Source of the DNA: Microvirga lenta
Lineage (GTDB): Bacteria > Pseudomonadota > Alphaproteobacteria > Rhizobiales > Beijerinckiaceae
Length of the DNA: 64,000 nucleotides
Assembly (NCBI RefSeq): GCF_020532555.1
Contig: NZ_JAJBBR010000001.1
Coordinates: 186,001 to 250,000, forward strand
Reading direction: 5' to 3'
In this document: positions 1 to 9,395 of the stretch, in pieces
How the letters are laid out: each line of letters begins with the position of its first letter
Numbering within the stretch: the stretch's first letter is position 1
Translations under genes and position numbers: made by a program
The notes under the pieces: model-generated
Told to the model about the DNA's origin: nothing
Databases searched by the model: none
Seen by the model: the letters and a program-made list of their open reading frames with translations, nothing else

Positions 1-1017
1 CGCGGTCTCGAGCATCCCTGGGGCCTCACCTTCCTCCCCGACGGCCGCATGCTGGTGACGGAACGGCCCGGTCGCCTGCGGACCGTGGCGCCGGACGGGA
101 CGCTCTCCGAGCCGATCAAGGGCCTGCCGCAGATCGCCGCCCGCAGGCAGGGCGGGCTGCTCGACGTGGCGCTCGATCCGAACTTCTCGCAGAACCGCCT
201 CGTCTATCTCAGCTATGCGGAGGACAGACGCGAAGGAAAGGCCGGCACCAGCGTGGCGAGGGCCCGTCTCAACGAGGACGGCACGGCCCTCGAATCCCTG
301 CAGGTCATCTTCCGGCAGGAGCCGTCCTACAGCGGCGGCAACCATTTCGGCTCGCGCCTGGTCTTCGACCGCGAGGGCAACCTCTTCGTCACCCTCGGCG
401 ACCGGTTCGATCTGCGCGAGCAGGCTCAGAACCCGGCGAACCACATCGGCAAGATCGTCCGCATCAAGCCCGAGGGCGGCGCCGCGCCCGGCAACCCGTT
501 CCTGGGGCGCGAGGGTGCCCGCCCCGAGATTTGGTCTCTGGGCCACCGCAACGTCCAATCGGCCGCCCTCCACCCCGCCAGCGGCGAATTATGGACGGTC
601 GAACACGGGGCCCGGGGCGGCGACGAGGTGAACATCCCGCAGCCGGGCAAGAATTACGGCTGGCCCGTCATCTCCTACGGCGTCGACTATTCCGGCGCGA
701 AGATCGGCGAAGGCACGGCGAAGTCGGGCCTGCAGCAGCCGGTCTATTACTGGGATCCCTCCATCGCTCCGTCCGGCATGACCTTCTACACCGGCAACCG
801 TTTTCCCGGCTGGCACGGCAGCATTCTCGTCGGCGCGCTCTCGGGCCGCCTCGTTTCACGCCTGGAGGTGGACGGCAACCGGGTGACGGGCGAGGAGCGG
901 ATGCTGCAGAACCTGGGCGAGCGCATTCGCGACGTGCGCCAGGGCCCGGACGGCCTGATCTATCTCCTGACGGATTCGTCCCAGGGCAGGATCCTGCGCA
1001 TGCGGCCTGCCGACTGA
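1..1017 (+). CDS. PQQ-dependent sugar dehydrogenase family protein (5' end outside window)
   Basis: The reading frame is open from base 1 (…[19 protein letters not shown]…), so the N-terminus lies upstream of the window. The visible 338 codons match the glucose/sorbosone dehydrogenase (GSDH, YliI/Asd-type) beta-propeller. Family hallmarks include HPWGLxFLPDG, [48 protein letters not shown] and [11 protein letters not shown]. Such proteins are usually periplasmic and oxidise aldose sugars with bound PQQ and calcium; substrate cannot be told here. The fragment ends with the natural stop TGA. Because the start is missing, a signal peptide cannot be checked. Confidence 0.9.
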   Translation, partial: RGLEHPWGLTFLPDGRMLVTERPGRLRTVAPDGTLSEPIKGLPQIAARRQGGLLDVALDPNFSQNRLVYLSYAEDRREGKAGTSVARARLNEDGTALESLQVIFRQEPSYSGGNHFGSRLVFDREGNLFVTLGDRFDLREQAQNPANHIGKIVRIKPEGGAAPGNPFLGREGARPEIWSLGHRNVQSAALHPASGELWTVEHGARGGDEVNIPQPGKNYGWPVISYGVDYSGAKIGEGTAKSGLQQPVYYWDPSIAPSGMTFYTGNRFPGWHGSILVGALSGRLVSRLEVDGNRVTGEERMLQNLGERIRDVRQGPDGLIYLLTDSSQGRILRMRPAD

Positions 1018-1043
1018 CCGGGCCCCTCGGTTTCGGACGCCGG

Positions 1044-1385
1044 CTACCGGCCCTGAAAGATGAAGGCGGCTCCGGCGGCGATCAGGGCGAAGCCGACGAG
1101 GTGGTTCCAGCCGAGCGACTCCTTGAGGTAGAACACGGAGAAGCCGGCGAAGACCAGAAGCGTGATGACCTCCTGAATGGTCTTCAGCTCCGCTGCCGAA
1201 TAGACGGCGGAGCCGATGCGGTTGGCCGGCACCGCGAACCAGTACTCGACGAAGGCGATGCCCCAGCTGGCGAAGACGGCGATCCACAAGGGCGCCGTCT
1301 TGAACTTCAGATGGCCATACCAGGCGAAGGTCATGAAGACGTTCGAGGCGATCAGCATGACGACAGGCGCGACGTGAGGATTCAT
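1044..1385 (-). CDS. DMT-like small membrane protein, DUF486 family
   Basis: A 113-residue integral membrane protein with about four hydrophobic helices and the DUF486 pattern (MLIASNVFMTFAWYGHLKF near the start, then IAFVEYWFAVPANRIG and LKTIQEVITLLVF). The family is distantly related to drug/metabolite transporters of the small multidrug-resistance fold, but no substrate is established. I chose the start at 1385 (MNPHVAPVV) because the 28-residue upstream extension is proline/arginine rich and unlike the family. It converges with the sugar dehydrogenase gene, 26 bp apart. Confidence 0.85.
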   Translation of the reverse strand: MNPHVAPVVMLIASNVFMTFAWYGHLKFKTAPLWIAVFASWGIAFVEYWFAVPANRIGSAVYSAAELKTIQEVITLLVFAGFSVFYLKESLGWNHLVGFALIAAGAAFIFQGR

Positions 1386-1490
1386 GGGAGGCTTCTTGGA
1401 GGTGGTCCAGGGGCGCGGACGAGGTGACAATGGTGCTCCCTGCCCTATTCTTGTCGGCCCCAGTGTCAAGCGGCCGGTGCGGACAGCCTG

Positions 1491-2027
1491 ATGAAGAAAT
1501 CGAAAGCGCTCAAAGTGGGACTGGCGGGAGCCGGTCTCGGCTACGGTCTCTGGCGGATCTGGGAGACCGGCATCGAAGCGGTCTGGCAGAGGGCCTTCGG
1601 CGCACCCGACCTCGGACCGGCCGACTTCGCGACGCTTCGGCGCCGCAGGACGCCCAATGACTGCCTCGCCTGCCCGCGGGACTTCTGCCCCGGCGCCGAG
1701 TCCGATTTCGAGCCTCCCGTCTTTCCCGTTTCCTCCGAGCGCCTGCGGGCTATCGTCAGGGACGTCGCATCACGGGAGCACGGCACGCAACTCGTGGAGT
1801 CCACCTCCGGCCAGGACCGCTATCTCGTCCGCACGCGCCTCATGCGCTTTCCCGACACGGTGGACGTGAAGGTCGTCGATCTCGGCGATGACCGTTCGAC
1901 CGTCGCGCTCTACTCCCGCAGCCAGATCGGGCGGTCGGATCTCGGTGCGAACGGAAAGCGGCTCCGGCGCTGGATCGAGCGCATCAGCACGTCCGTTGAG
2001 GCCGAACGGCGCGGCAGCGGGCCGTGA
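1491..2027 (+). CDS. DUF1499 family protein
   Basis: 178 residues. A short N-terminal hydrophobic stretch is followed by the DUF1499 core. The core shows a cysteine-containing TPNDCLACPRDFC segment, a YLVRTRLMRFPDTVDVKVVDL strand region and the terminal SRSQIGRSDLGANGKRLRRWI signature typical of DUF1499. The function of the family is unknown. The last 44 bp overlap the 3' end of the convergent peptidase gene, so the two stop codons are embedded in each other's coding sequence. Confidence 0.85.
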   Translation: MKKSKALKVGLAGAGLGYGLWRIWETGIEAVWQRAFGAPDLGPADFATLRRRRTPNDCLACPRDFCPGAESDFEPPVFPVSSERLRAIVRDVASREHGTQLVESTSGQDRYLVRTRLMRFPDTVDVKVVDLGDDRSTVALYSRSQIGRSDLGANGKRLRRWIERISTSVEAERRGSGP

Positions 2028-2784
2028 GACGTTCCAGAACCTGCGAGCCGCCGGCGATCTGCGGATTGGACGGATCGAAGCCCTCCTTCTCCTCTCGCCG
2101 GGTGACGAGCCCGCGGGCCTTCTCGAAGGCCTTGTCGAGGCGCGTTTCGCCGCGCAGGGCCTTGTTGAAGAAGGCGTCGCCGAAATAGGTCCAGGTGGCG
2201 CCGTCGCGGCAGCCGAACGACGGCTTGTCCTCGGCGGCGGCCGTGATGACCAGGGTCCGCTCGTCGGCGAGCGCATTGGCGAAGACGCCCGAATAGCAGG
2301 CGGACACGATGACGACCCGGTGCTGGGCCTTGGCTTCGTTCAGGAGGAACCGCACGTCGTCCGGGGTCATGATCTCCTCGCTTTTCCGGCTGACCACCCC
2401 GAGGCCCTCGGGGGCGCCATGGGAGGTGAGGACGAAAACGACCACATCCTCCTGCGGATCGAGGGCTTCGCCGACAGCGCGGGCCGCAGCCTGCATGGAC
2501 GACGGCGTCGCATTGGACACACGCTTCGAGTTGAACCGGACGATGGTGCGACCCTTCGAGCCGAGCTGCTTTTCGAGAATGCGCGCGGCTCCCTTGGCCT
2601 CGCTCTCGAACACGCTCTGGGGCCCCCAGAGGCCGAAGGAGAGGATATAGGCGTCCGTTTCTCCCGGACGGTGCGGCGCGACCCTGATCGGGCCGGGCGC
2701 ACGGGCGTTCTGGCCGAAAGCCTCGACCGGAAGACCGGCCGTTAGAGCAAATCCGACAAGGCAGTAGGCGAAGAACCGGCGCAT
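1984..2784 (-). CDS. Exported C13 (legumain/caspase-like) family peptidase
   Basis: 266 residues beginning MRRFFAYCLVGFALTAGLP, a clear signal peptide, so an exported product is likely. The catalytic dyad of the C13 clan is visible: His122 in LTSHGAPEG after a hydrophobic strand, and Cys163 in IVSACYSGVF. The start at 2784 is favoured over an upstream codon by a strong AGGAGAT ribosome binding site. Prokaryotic C13-like proteins are poorly characterised cysteine peptidases; target unknown. The gene follows the SemiSWEET gene on the same strand and overlaps DUF1499 at its 3' end. Confidence 0.85.
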   Translation of the reverse strand: MRRFFAYCLVGFALTAGLPVEAFGQNARAPGPIRVAPHRPGETDAYILSFGLWGPQSVFESEAKGAARILEKQLGSKGRTIVRFNSKRVSNATPSSMQAAARAVGEALDPQEDVVVFVLTSHGAPEGLGVVSRKSEEIMTPDDVRFLLNEAKAQHRVVIVSACYSGVFANALADERTLVITAAAEDKPSFGCRDGATWTYFGDAFFNKALRGETRLDKAFEKARGLVTRREEKEGFDPSNPQIAGGSQVLERLTARCRAVRPQRTC

Positions 2785-2809
2785 CGTGATCTCCTGGCGC
2801 CAGCCCACT

Positions 2810-3064
2810 TTAACCATAACGCAGTTTCATGGCGAGGATCGCCGCGACGAGCACGAAGGTTACGCTGTTGGCGAAGATGATCGGCGCGTTCCCGGCCAGG
2901 ATTCCGTAGATCAGCCAGAGCCCGACGCCGAGCGTGAAAATGCTCTGGGTGAGCAGCGACAGCGACTTCGTATCCTTCGTCCGAAGGGTTCTGAAAGCCT
3001 GCGGCAGCCAGCATACGGTCGTCAGGATGGCGGCAACGAAGCCGAGGATTTCAAGTCCGGACAT
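2810..3064 (-). CDS. SemiSWEET-type sugar transporter
   Basis: 84 residues with three predicted membrane helices and the MtN3/PQ-loop pattern: FVAAILTTVCWLPQAFRTLRTKDTKSLSL in helix 1, then SIFTLGVGLWLIYGI and ANSVTFVLVAAILAMKLRY. The PQ motif (LPQAFR) and the conserved Asn in FANSVTFV match bacterial SemiSWEETs, which dimerise to move sugars bidirectionally across the inner membrane. Length is typical for the family. It probably shares a transcript with the downstream C13 peptidase gene (25 bp gap). Confidence 0.92.
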   Translation of the reverse strand: MSGLEILGFVAAILTTVCWLPQAFRTLRTKDTKSLSLLTQSIFTLGVGLWLIYGILAGNAPIIFANSVTFVLVAAILAMKLRYG

Positions 3065-3276
3065 GGTCGAATCGCAAATGGAGGCGGCGCAGCTTTATCA
3101 CACTCCCTCCAGCCTCCCCATGAAATCCTTGCAACCTCGAAGGCCGGCGGAGATCGACTCGAAGGAAGCGGCGCGAGAGACCTGCCGCAAGGGCATGAAC
3201 CCTCAAGCCGAACCGAAAGCCGTCTTCGGGGTTTCCCTTTCGCACGACAAAAGAGACTTTTCCCACGAGGACTTCC

Positions 3277-3666
3277 ATGGATATCGCGCTCGACAAGGTC
3301 TGCGAACTCATTCTCCGGGCGAGAGCCATCGACGTGAAGGAGGGTGTCACGGACCCGGCTTCCGGTTCGAACCCCATCGACGACGGCAACATCGACTCCC
3401 TGACCGCCGCGCCGGACGATGCGACCGAGGACGAGTTCCGCGATGTCATCGCAGGCCTCAACGACGACGAGCGCGCCGACCTGATCGCCCTGGTCTATAT
3501 CGGGCGCGGCGACATGGAACCCGAGGAATGGGGCGCGGCGGTCCGCCTGGCGCGGGAACGCGAGGGGGCGAGCTCCCTTTCGACCGCCGACTGGCTGATC
3601 GGCATCCCCAACCTTGCCGATCTCTGGGACGAAGGCCTCAACGCCATGGGTCGCAGCTGCGTCTGA
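3277..3666 (+). CDS. DUF3775 family protein
   Basis: 129 residues, acidic, soluble, with the DUF3775 arrangement: an N-terminal amphipathic helix (DIALDKVCELILRARAIDVKE), a low-complexity acidic middle and a C-terminal half with LNDDERADLIALVYIGRG and STADWLIGIPNLADLWDEGLNAMG. Function is unknown. The gene stands alone between the divergent SemiSWEET gene and the small 73-residue gene. The 212 bp upstream hold no site I recognise. Confidence 0.85.
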   Translation: MDIALDKVCELILRARAIDVKEGVTDPASGSNPIDDGNIDSLTAAPDDATEDEFRDVIAGLNDDERADLIALVYIGRGDMEPEEWGAAVRLAREREGASSLSTADWLIGIPNLADLWDEGLNAMGRSCV

Positions 3667-3851
3667 GCCGGCAGGTTCCGATCAGGAGCAGGCGCATGAG
3701 CGTGGTGCCGCCGTGATGCTTCGCGCGCCCTGCTGCCGACCAGCACCTTCATCGAGCGGACGTGAACGGTTGCGGCCCTGTTCAAGCAAAGATGCCGCAA
3801 TTGCGACAAGGATCGCGTCAACACTCCCGGGCAAGCCCCAAGGAGGCGCAC

Positions 3852-4073
3852 ATGACTCCCCGCCAACCCAGTTCACCCTCGGATGAGAGCGCCGTCGGAA
3901 AGCCCGTCGACGATCGTCTCGCCAAGCCTGCCGCCGCCGAAAGCTCGGCCGATCCAGCGATCGTGGGACGGGCAGCGCAAAAGGCGCCGGCAACCGTGCC
4001 TTCCGTGGCGATCGAGGAAGAGGAAGACCGCACGGCCGTCTACCTGAGGGGACCGACCGTTTTCACCGCATGA
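3852..4073 (+). CDS. Hypothetical small protein (73 aa)
   Basis: A short Pro/Ala/Ser/Glu-rich protein (MTPRQPSSPSDESAV…) with no membrane segment and no recognisable domain, probably largely disordered. The start at 3852 is set by a near-perfect AAGGAGG ribosome binding site 5-6 bases upstream, which is the main support for it being real. The frame stays open upstream to 3762 but that part has no ribosome binding site. Confidence 0.55.
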   Translation: MTPRQPSSPSDESAVGKPVDDRLAKPAAAESSADPAIVGRAAQKAPATVPSVAIEEEEDRTAVYLRGPTVFTA

Positions 4074-4159
4074 CGATTGCATACGCGAGGAGCTGAAGGG
4101 CATCCCGGCTCCTCGAAATTTCCCGGACATCCAGGCCGAGACAATCGCCGACGCTTCCG

Positions 4160-6526
4160 TCAGGCGACGGCTTCGCTGTGCGTCACGTTGCGAAACACTT
4201 CGATGGGCGCAGGTCTCCCGAACAGGAAGCCCTGCGCCTCTTTGCAGCCTTCGGCATTGAGGAAGGCGAGTTCGCCCGACGTTTCGACGCCCTCCGCAAT
4301 CACCGGCAGCCCGAGCCCGCGTCCGAGGCCCAGCACCGCCCGCACGATGGCGGCGGCCTGCATGTTGCGGTCGATCGCGCGCACGAACGAACGGTCGATC
4401 TTGATCTTGTCGAAGGGAAAGTTGCGCAGGTTCGACAGGGATGAATAGCCGGTGCCGAAATCGTCCATGGCGATGGAGACGCCGATGCCCTTCAGCTCGG
4501 TCAGCGTGTGGAGCGTGCGCTCCGGATCGCGGATCAGCACGGATTCGGTGATTTCCAGCTCCAGGCGAGCGGGATCGAGCCTCGCCTGCTTGAGCACGTC
4601 CTGTACGAGGCCCACGAAGTTCGGACTGTTGAGTTGGAGCGCGGAGACGTTGATCGCGACCTTGAGCGGCCGGTCCCATGCCGCCGCCTGCCCGCAGGCG
4701 GTGCGCAAGACCCACTCGCCGAGCTTCAGAATGATGCCGCTCTCCTCGGCGATAGGGATGAACGTGGCCGGCGAGACGTCGCCGCGGACCGGGTGCTTCC
4801 AGCGCAGGAGCGCCTCGAAGCCCATGATGTCCTTGGTGACGATATGCGTCTGGGGCTGGTAGACGATCGCCAGTTCTTCCTTGTCCAGCGCCTGCCGAAG
4901 ATCTTGCTCGATGCTCCGCCTTTCGCGCACTTCCTCGCTCATGACCGCTTCGAAGAAGCGGTAGGTGCCGCGCCCCTCTTTCTTGGCTCGGTAGAGCGCC
5001 GCATCGGCATTGGACAGAAGCCCGGCCCGATGGGGCGCGTCGTCCGGGTAGACGGCGATGCCGATGCTGGCCGTGACGAGGCTTAAGGGACCGTCGCCCT
5101 CGCGGTCGCCGAGGGCTTCCAGCATCACTTCGGCGAGACGCCCTGCCTGAACCGGACTGTCGAGGCCCGGCACGATGACGGCGAATTTGTCGCCGCCGAG
5201 TCGGGCGATCAGCTGCCCCTCGCAGAGAGCCGCCGAGAGCCTCAGAGCTGCATCCTGCAGGAGGCGGTCGCCCGCTGAATGTCCGAAAAGATCGTTGACG
5301 TCCTTGAAGCGGTCCAGGTCGAGACAGATCACCGCCAGCCGCTGCTGCGCCTTTCGGTGCGCTTCGATCTCCAGATCGAGGCGCTGGTCGAAGCTGGACC
5401 GGTTGGCGAGGCCCGTCAGCGGATCGTGATGGGCGAGGAAATGGATGCGCGCTTCGGCCTGCTTGCGATCCCGCAGGTCGCGCACGGCGATCACGTTGTG
5501 CGGCTTGTCCGCGTAGGTGACCCTGCGCATGATCAGTTCGACCGGGACGGCCTTGCCGCTGCTTTGGCGCAGCTCCGTCTCGATGCTCTGGTCGGGCTGG
5601 CCGAAGAGCCTCGCGATCACGGTCGGCGCAGGCAGATAGGCGTTCAGCTCCGTGCCGACGATTTCATCCAGCGGAAAGCCCGACAGATCGAGGAAGCTGC
5701 CGTTCGCGGACACGATGGTTTCGCCGTCGCAGACGAGCAGTCCTTCGACGGCGGCATCGGCGAAGCTGCGCATCCGCTCCTTCTCCAGCTTGATGCGGCG
5801 GCGGTCGCGGAGATCGAGGATGAGGGCCGCGAAGCTCAGGAACAGGATCACGATGCTCGCTATGCCGGCCGCCGTGGCGAGCCATGCCGGAGACAGGGCC
5901 GAGGCCGGGACTTCCAGGGCAGGATCCGGCACGATCGCCACCGCCCCCATGGCGATGAAGTGATGACTGCAGATGGCGAGCGTCAGCAGCGCGGCGCCGG
6001 CGGATATGGGAGCCGATCCTCTGCCGCCCAACCCGACGCGGAGCGCCAGACCGGCGAACGCGATTCCGCTCGCGACGGACGTCCAGACGAGCGCCCCGTC
6101 CCAGACCAGGCGACCCGGCACCTCGAAGGCGGCCATGCCGAGATAGTGCATGACGGCGATGCCGCCGCCGACGATAGCTCCCCCGGTTCCCGTCAGGCGC
6201 CGCCCATTCCATGCGAGCGCCACGGCCATGCCGAGCCCTGTGGCGGCGATTGCCGCCACGAGAGAGGTCACCGTCAGCGTGATGTCGTAGCCGGTCTCCA
6301 GTCCCGGCGTGAAGGCGAGCATCGCGATGAAGTGCGTCGCCCAGATGCCGAACCCGCTGGAGGCCGCCGCGATGAAGAGCCAGACCTGGCGGCTCCGGCC
6401 CTTCGACCGGCGCACGTGGGCGAGCAGATTGAAGGTCGTGGCGGATGCGAAGACGCACACGACAACCGCCACGACGACGAGACGCAGATCGTGCTGGTTT
6501 ACGAGACAGTCATAAACGGTGAGCAT
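4160..6526 (-). CDS. MHYT-PAS-GGDEF-EAL signalling protein (cyclic-di-GMP turnover)
   Basis: 788 residues. The N-terminal 230 form a seven-helix MHYT sensor, with repeated Met-His-Tyr/Phe motifs at helix ends (THFIAM, VMHYLGM, HHFIAM), thought to bind copper or a diatomic ligand. A PAS domain follows (about 245-350), then GGDEF (about 365-520) and EAL (about 535-780). The EAL motif is intact at 571-573 (FEALLRWKHP), with DDFGTGYSSL later, so phosphodiesterase activity is plausible. The cyclase motif reads GGDKF (444-448), with the catalytic Glu replaced by Lys, so cyclase activity is probably lost. The protein sits alone between a small gene and a divergent methyltransferase gene. Confidence 0.95.
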   Translation of the reverse strand: MLTVYDCLVNQHDLRLVVVAVVVCVFASATTFNLLAHVRRSKGRSRQVWLFIAAASSGFGIWATHFIAMLAFTPGLETGYDITLTVTSLVAAIAATGLGMAVALAWNGRRLTGTGGAIVGGGIAVMHYLGMAAFEVPGRLVWDGALVWTSVASGIAFAGLALRVGLGGRGSAPISAGAALLTLAICSHHFIAMGAVAIVPDPALEVPASALSPAWLATAAGIASIVILFLSFAALILDLRDRRRIKLEKERMRSFADAAVEGLLVCDGETIVSANGSFLDLSGFPLDEIVGTELNAYLPAPTVIARLFGQPDQSIETELRQSSGKAVPVELIMRRVTYADKPHNVIAVRDLRDRKQAEARIHFLAHHDPLTGLANRSSFDQRLDLEIEAHRKAQQRLAVICLDLDRFKDVNDLFGHSAGDRLLQDAALRLSAALCEGQLIARLGGDKFAVIVPGLDSPVQAGRLAEVMLEALGDREGDGPLSLVTASIGIAVYPDDAPHRAGLLSNADAALYRAKKEGRGTYRFFEAVMSEEVRERRSIEQDLRQALDKEELAIVYQPQTHIVTKDIMGFEALLRWKHPVRGDVSPATFIPIAEESGIILKLGEWVLRTACGQAAAWDRPLKVAINVSALQLNSPNFVGLVQDVLKQARLDPARLELEITESVLIRDPERTLHTLTELKGIGVSIAMDDFGTGYSSLSNLRNFPFDKIKIDRSFVRAIDRNMQAAAIVRAVLGLGRGLGLPVIAEGVETSGELAFLNAEGCKEAQGFLFGRPAPIEVFRNVTHSEAVA

Positions 6527-6789
6527 GGACGGACCCGTGCGATCATTTCATCCCAGTCTGGGCTGCGTGGCCATGCTGCCGGTCCGGCAGGAGCCTTTCC
6601 CATGGATCCTTTCCGTCCGGCAAAGCTTTTCAGGCCATGCTATCGGAATGGCCGTGAACGCCGTCAAGAAACGATCCTTCTTGAAACTATGTAACGGTTA
6701 TAAGAGAATCTGTCCATGCCGGAAACGCGCCGCCCGCTCCGGGCTCAGCCAATTTTCATCGCAGCCTCGACCGCAGTTGGAGTCCTCCC
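6527..6789. other. Divergent intergenic region
   Basis: 263 bp between the divergent cyclic-di-GMP gene and the methyltransferase gene. It must hold promoters for both. An A/T-richer patch (about 6680-6705) is visible, but I could not assign a specific box or hairpin with confidence. Confidence 0.4.
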
Positions 6790-7605
6790 ATGAACGAGCC
6801 CTGGCAGCAGGCCAACCTGTCGAGCTGGAACGCCCGCGCCGCGCTGCACATGCGGGATGCCACCGGCTTTTACGATGTGGACGCCTTCCTTGCGGGCAAG
6901 GACACCCTCTTCCCGATTGACGCTGCGGAAATCGGGGATGTTCGCGGCAAGCGGCTCCTGCACCTGCAGTGCCATTTCGGCATGGACACCCTCTCCCTCG
7001 CCCGCCGCGGCGCCATCGTCACCGGGCTCGACTTCTCCCCCGTCGCCATCGAGGGAGCGCGCGACCTCGCCGCCAAGGCGAACCTGCCGGCGACCTTCGT
7101 GCAGGCGGACGTCTACGATGCGCGCAGGGCGGTCGAAGGCAGCTTCGACATCGTCTATACCAGCTGGGGCACCATCTGCTGGCTGCCGGACATCCGCGCC
7201 TGGGCGCAGGTCGTCGCCGACATGCTGGCGCCCGGGGGCACCTTCTATTTCGCGGATTCCCACCCCTCAGCCCTGGTGCTGGAGGAGCGCGACGGCGTGA
7301 TCCGCCCGACCTATGGCTGGCGCACGCCCAAGGACAGGCCGGACGCCTTCACCGACGCGACGTCCTATACCGGCGACGCCTTCGAGAAGCCGGTCACCGA
7401 CTACAACTGGATCCACCCGCTCTCGGACATCCTCACCGGCCTGATGGAAGCGGGCCTCACGCTGGAATACCTGCGCGAACACGAGACCCTGCCCTCCAAG
7501 CTGTTCCCCTCCATGGTCCCGACCGGCGACCGCATGTACCGCCTGCCCGACGGCGCGGTGCCGATTCCGCTGGCGGTGTCGCTGAGGGCGGTGAAGCGGG
7601 GGTGA
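6790..7605 (+). CDS. Class I SAM-dependent methyltransferase
   Basis: 271 residues. Motif I is LLHLQCHFGMDTLSLARRGAIVTGLDFS (about 57-84), giving a Rossmann SAM site with the acidic residue of motif II in GLDFS; motif IV is SFDIVYTSWGTICWL. The C-terminal half (WIHPLSDILTGLMEAGLTLEYLREHE) matches uncharacterised class I methyltransferases common in alphaproteobacteria. Substrate cannot be predicted. It is a single-gene unit with a 235 bp gap before the restriction-modification locus. Confidence 0.88.
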   Translation: MNEPWQQANLSSWNARAALHMRDATGFYDVDAFLAGKDTLFPIDAAEIGDVRGKRLLHLQCHFGMDTLSLARRGAIVTGLDFSPVAIEGARDLAAKANLPATFVQADVYDARRAVEGSFDIVYTSWGTICWLPDIRAWAQVVADMLAPGGTFYFADSHPSALVLEERDGVIRPTYGWRTPKDRPDAFTDATSYTGDAFEKPVTDYNWIHPLSDILTGLMEAGLTLEYLREHETLPSKLFPSMVPTGDRMYRLPDGAVPIPLAVSLRAVKRG

Positions 7606-7840
7606 TCCCCCCTCGGGAGCGCGCATCCATAACTTAGGCGGTTCGCGAGCGTCGCAACGGGCGGAGCATGAGCCAGATTTCTGCTCCGCCCCGATCTTGA
7701 CGAATCATTATATCGTTACGAAAACGCGGGAAACAGGATTACAACCCGCGATGCATCCCGCCGTTCCACGAGCACACGCTGCAAGCGCACCAACGTCGGA
7801 CCGGCACCTGCTTCCGGGCGCGGTCCGGTCTCTCTGAGCC

Positions 7841-9385
7841 ATGCCGATCCTGCACTGGCTGACGCGGGAGGAGGACACGCGCGCGACCCGCCGGGTGCCG
7901 TACCGCCTCCTGCAGGAAGAGCCGTCGCTGAGCTACGGCGACCCCGACTTTCCGAACATGCTGATCCAGGGCGACAACCTGGAGGCTCTGAAGGCGCTGC
8001 TGCCCTTCTATGCCGGTCAGGTGAAGTGCATCTACATCGACCCGCCCTACAACACGCGCTCCGCCTTCCAGCATTACGACGACAATCTCGAACACACCCA
8101 ATGGCTCGCCATGATGTGGCCGCGCCTCGAATTACTCCGCGACCTGCTGGCCGAGGACGGCTCGATCTGGGTCTCCATCGACGACAACGAGGCGCATTAC
8201 CTCAAGGTCATCATGGATGAGGTGTTCGGACGGAAGAATTTCGTTGCCAATGTTGTTTGGCAGAAACGCATCGGACCAGACTCCCGCACTGTGCTGGGCG
8301 CAGCACACGACTACATTACTGTCTTCGCCAAAAACGCTGACTCGTTCAAGGCATCCGCGAACAAGATACCTCTGAGAGAAGACCAAGTTGCCGAATTCCG
8401 AAATCCCGACGACGATCCTCGCGGCCCATGGACGTCGTCTTCGAACTTCTCCGCTCAAGGCTACAGAAAAAATCAGATGTATAGAATTGTGACCCCCGGT
8501 GGGGCGGAGTATTATCCGCCAGAAGGGCGATGCTGGGTCACGATTGAATCTGAGTACTTCCGCCTTTTGAGTGAAGGTCGCATGTGGTTCGGTCGTGATG
8601 GCCGAGGTATGCCACGAAAGAAAACCTACCTATATGAAAGGGACGGCCAAGTTACATAGACTTGGTGGTCCAATTCTGAGGTTGGACACACCCAAGAATC
8701 AAAGAAAGAGAACATCGCTCTGTTCGGAGCATTAAACTCTTTTGGAACCCCCAAACCCGAACGCCTGATCGAACGCATCCTCCACATCGCCACCAATCCC
8801 GGCGATCTTGTCCTCGACTCCTTCCTCGGCTCCGGCACCACGGCGGCCGTCGCGCACAAGATGGGGCGGCGCTATATCGGCATCGAGATGGGCGACCATG
8901 CGGTCACCCATTGCGCACCGCGCCTCAACAAGGTGATCGAGGGCGAGCAGGGCGGCATCTCGCAAAGCGTCGGCTGGAAGGGCGGCGGCGGCTTCCGGTT
9001 CTACCGGCTCGGCCCGCCGGTCTTCGACGAGGACGGGCATGTGCGCGGCGACATCCGCTTCCCGACGCTGGCGGCGCATGTGTGGTTCAGCGAGACGAAT
9101 GCGCCCTGGAAGGGCAAGGGCCGCTCGCCGTTCCTCGGGATCCACGACGGGCGCGCCTATGCCCTGCTCTACAACGGCATCCTCGGCGACAGGCGCCCCG
9201 ATGGAGGCAACGTGCTGACGCGCGCGACACTCGACATCATCCGCGACGCCGTCGCCCGGAAGGCCCCCTCCTTCGCGGGTCCGCTGACGATCTACGGCGA
9301 GCAGTCCCGCCTCGGACCGACGACGCTGGCGCGCGAGGACATCACCTTCAAGCAGACGCCCTACGACGTGAAGGCGCGGCGGTGA
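7841..9385 (+). pseudogene. mod: Type III restriction-modification DNA methyltransferase (Mod), interrupted by an in-frame amber codon
   Basis: Two open stretches in the same frame (7841-8656 and 8660-9385) are separated only by TAG at 8657-8659, codon 273. The first half carries DPPY (67-70) and the start of the target-recognition region. The second carries TWWSNSEVGHTQESKKE, TPKPERLIERI and the SAM-binding DSFLGSGTT (326-334). The order DPPY before FxGxG is that of beta-class Mod subunits. The stop separates the catalytic motif from the SAM site, so the 272-residue product should be inactive. The middle (about 8220-8760) is visibly less GC-rich than its flanks, as is usual for exchanged recognition domains. 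The res gene follows 10 bp downstream. Confidence 0.9.
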
Positions 9386-9395
9386 GGCCGGTTTC

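Noticed and set aside
3361-3380. GGTTCGAACCCC, resembling a tRNA T-arm
   Set aside because: It lies within the coding frame of the DUF3775 gene and no cloverleaf arms surround it.
7841-9385. Split mod as two functional genes
   Set aside because: The second half has no convincing start with ribosome binding site, and the amber lies inside a continuous homologous stretch, so a nonsense mutation is simpler.
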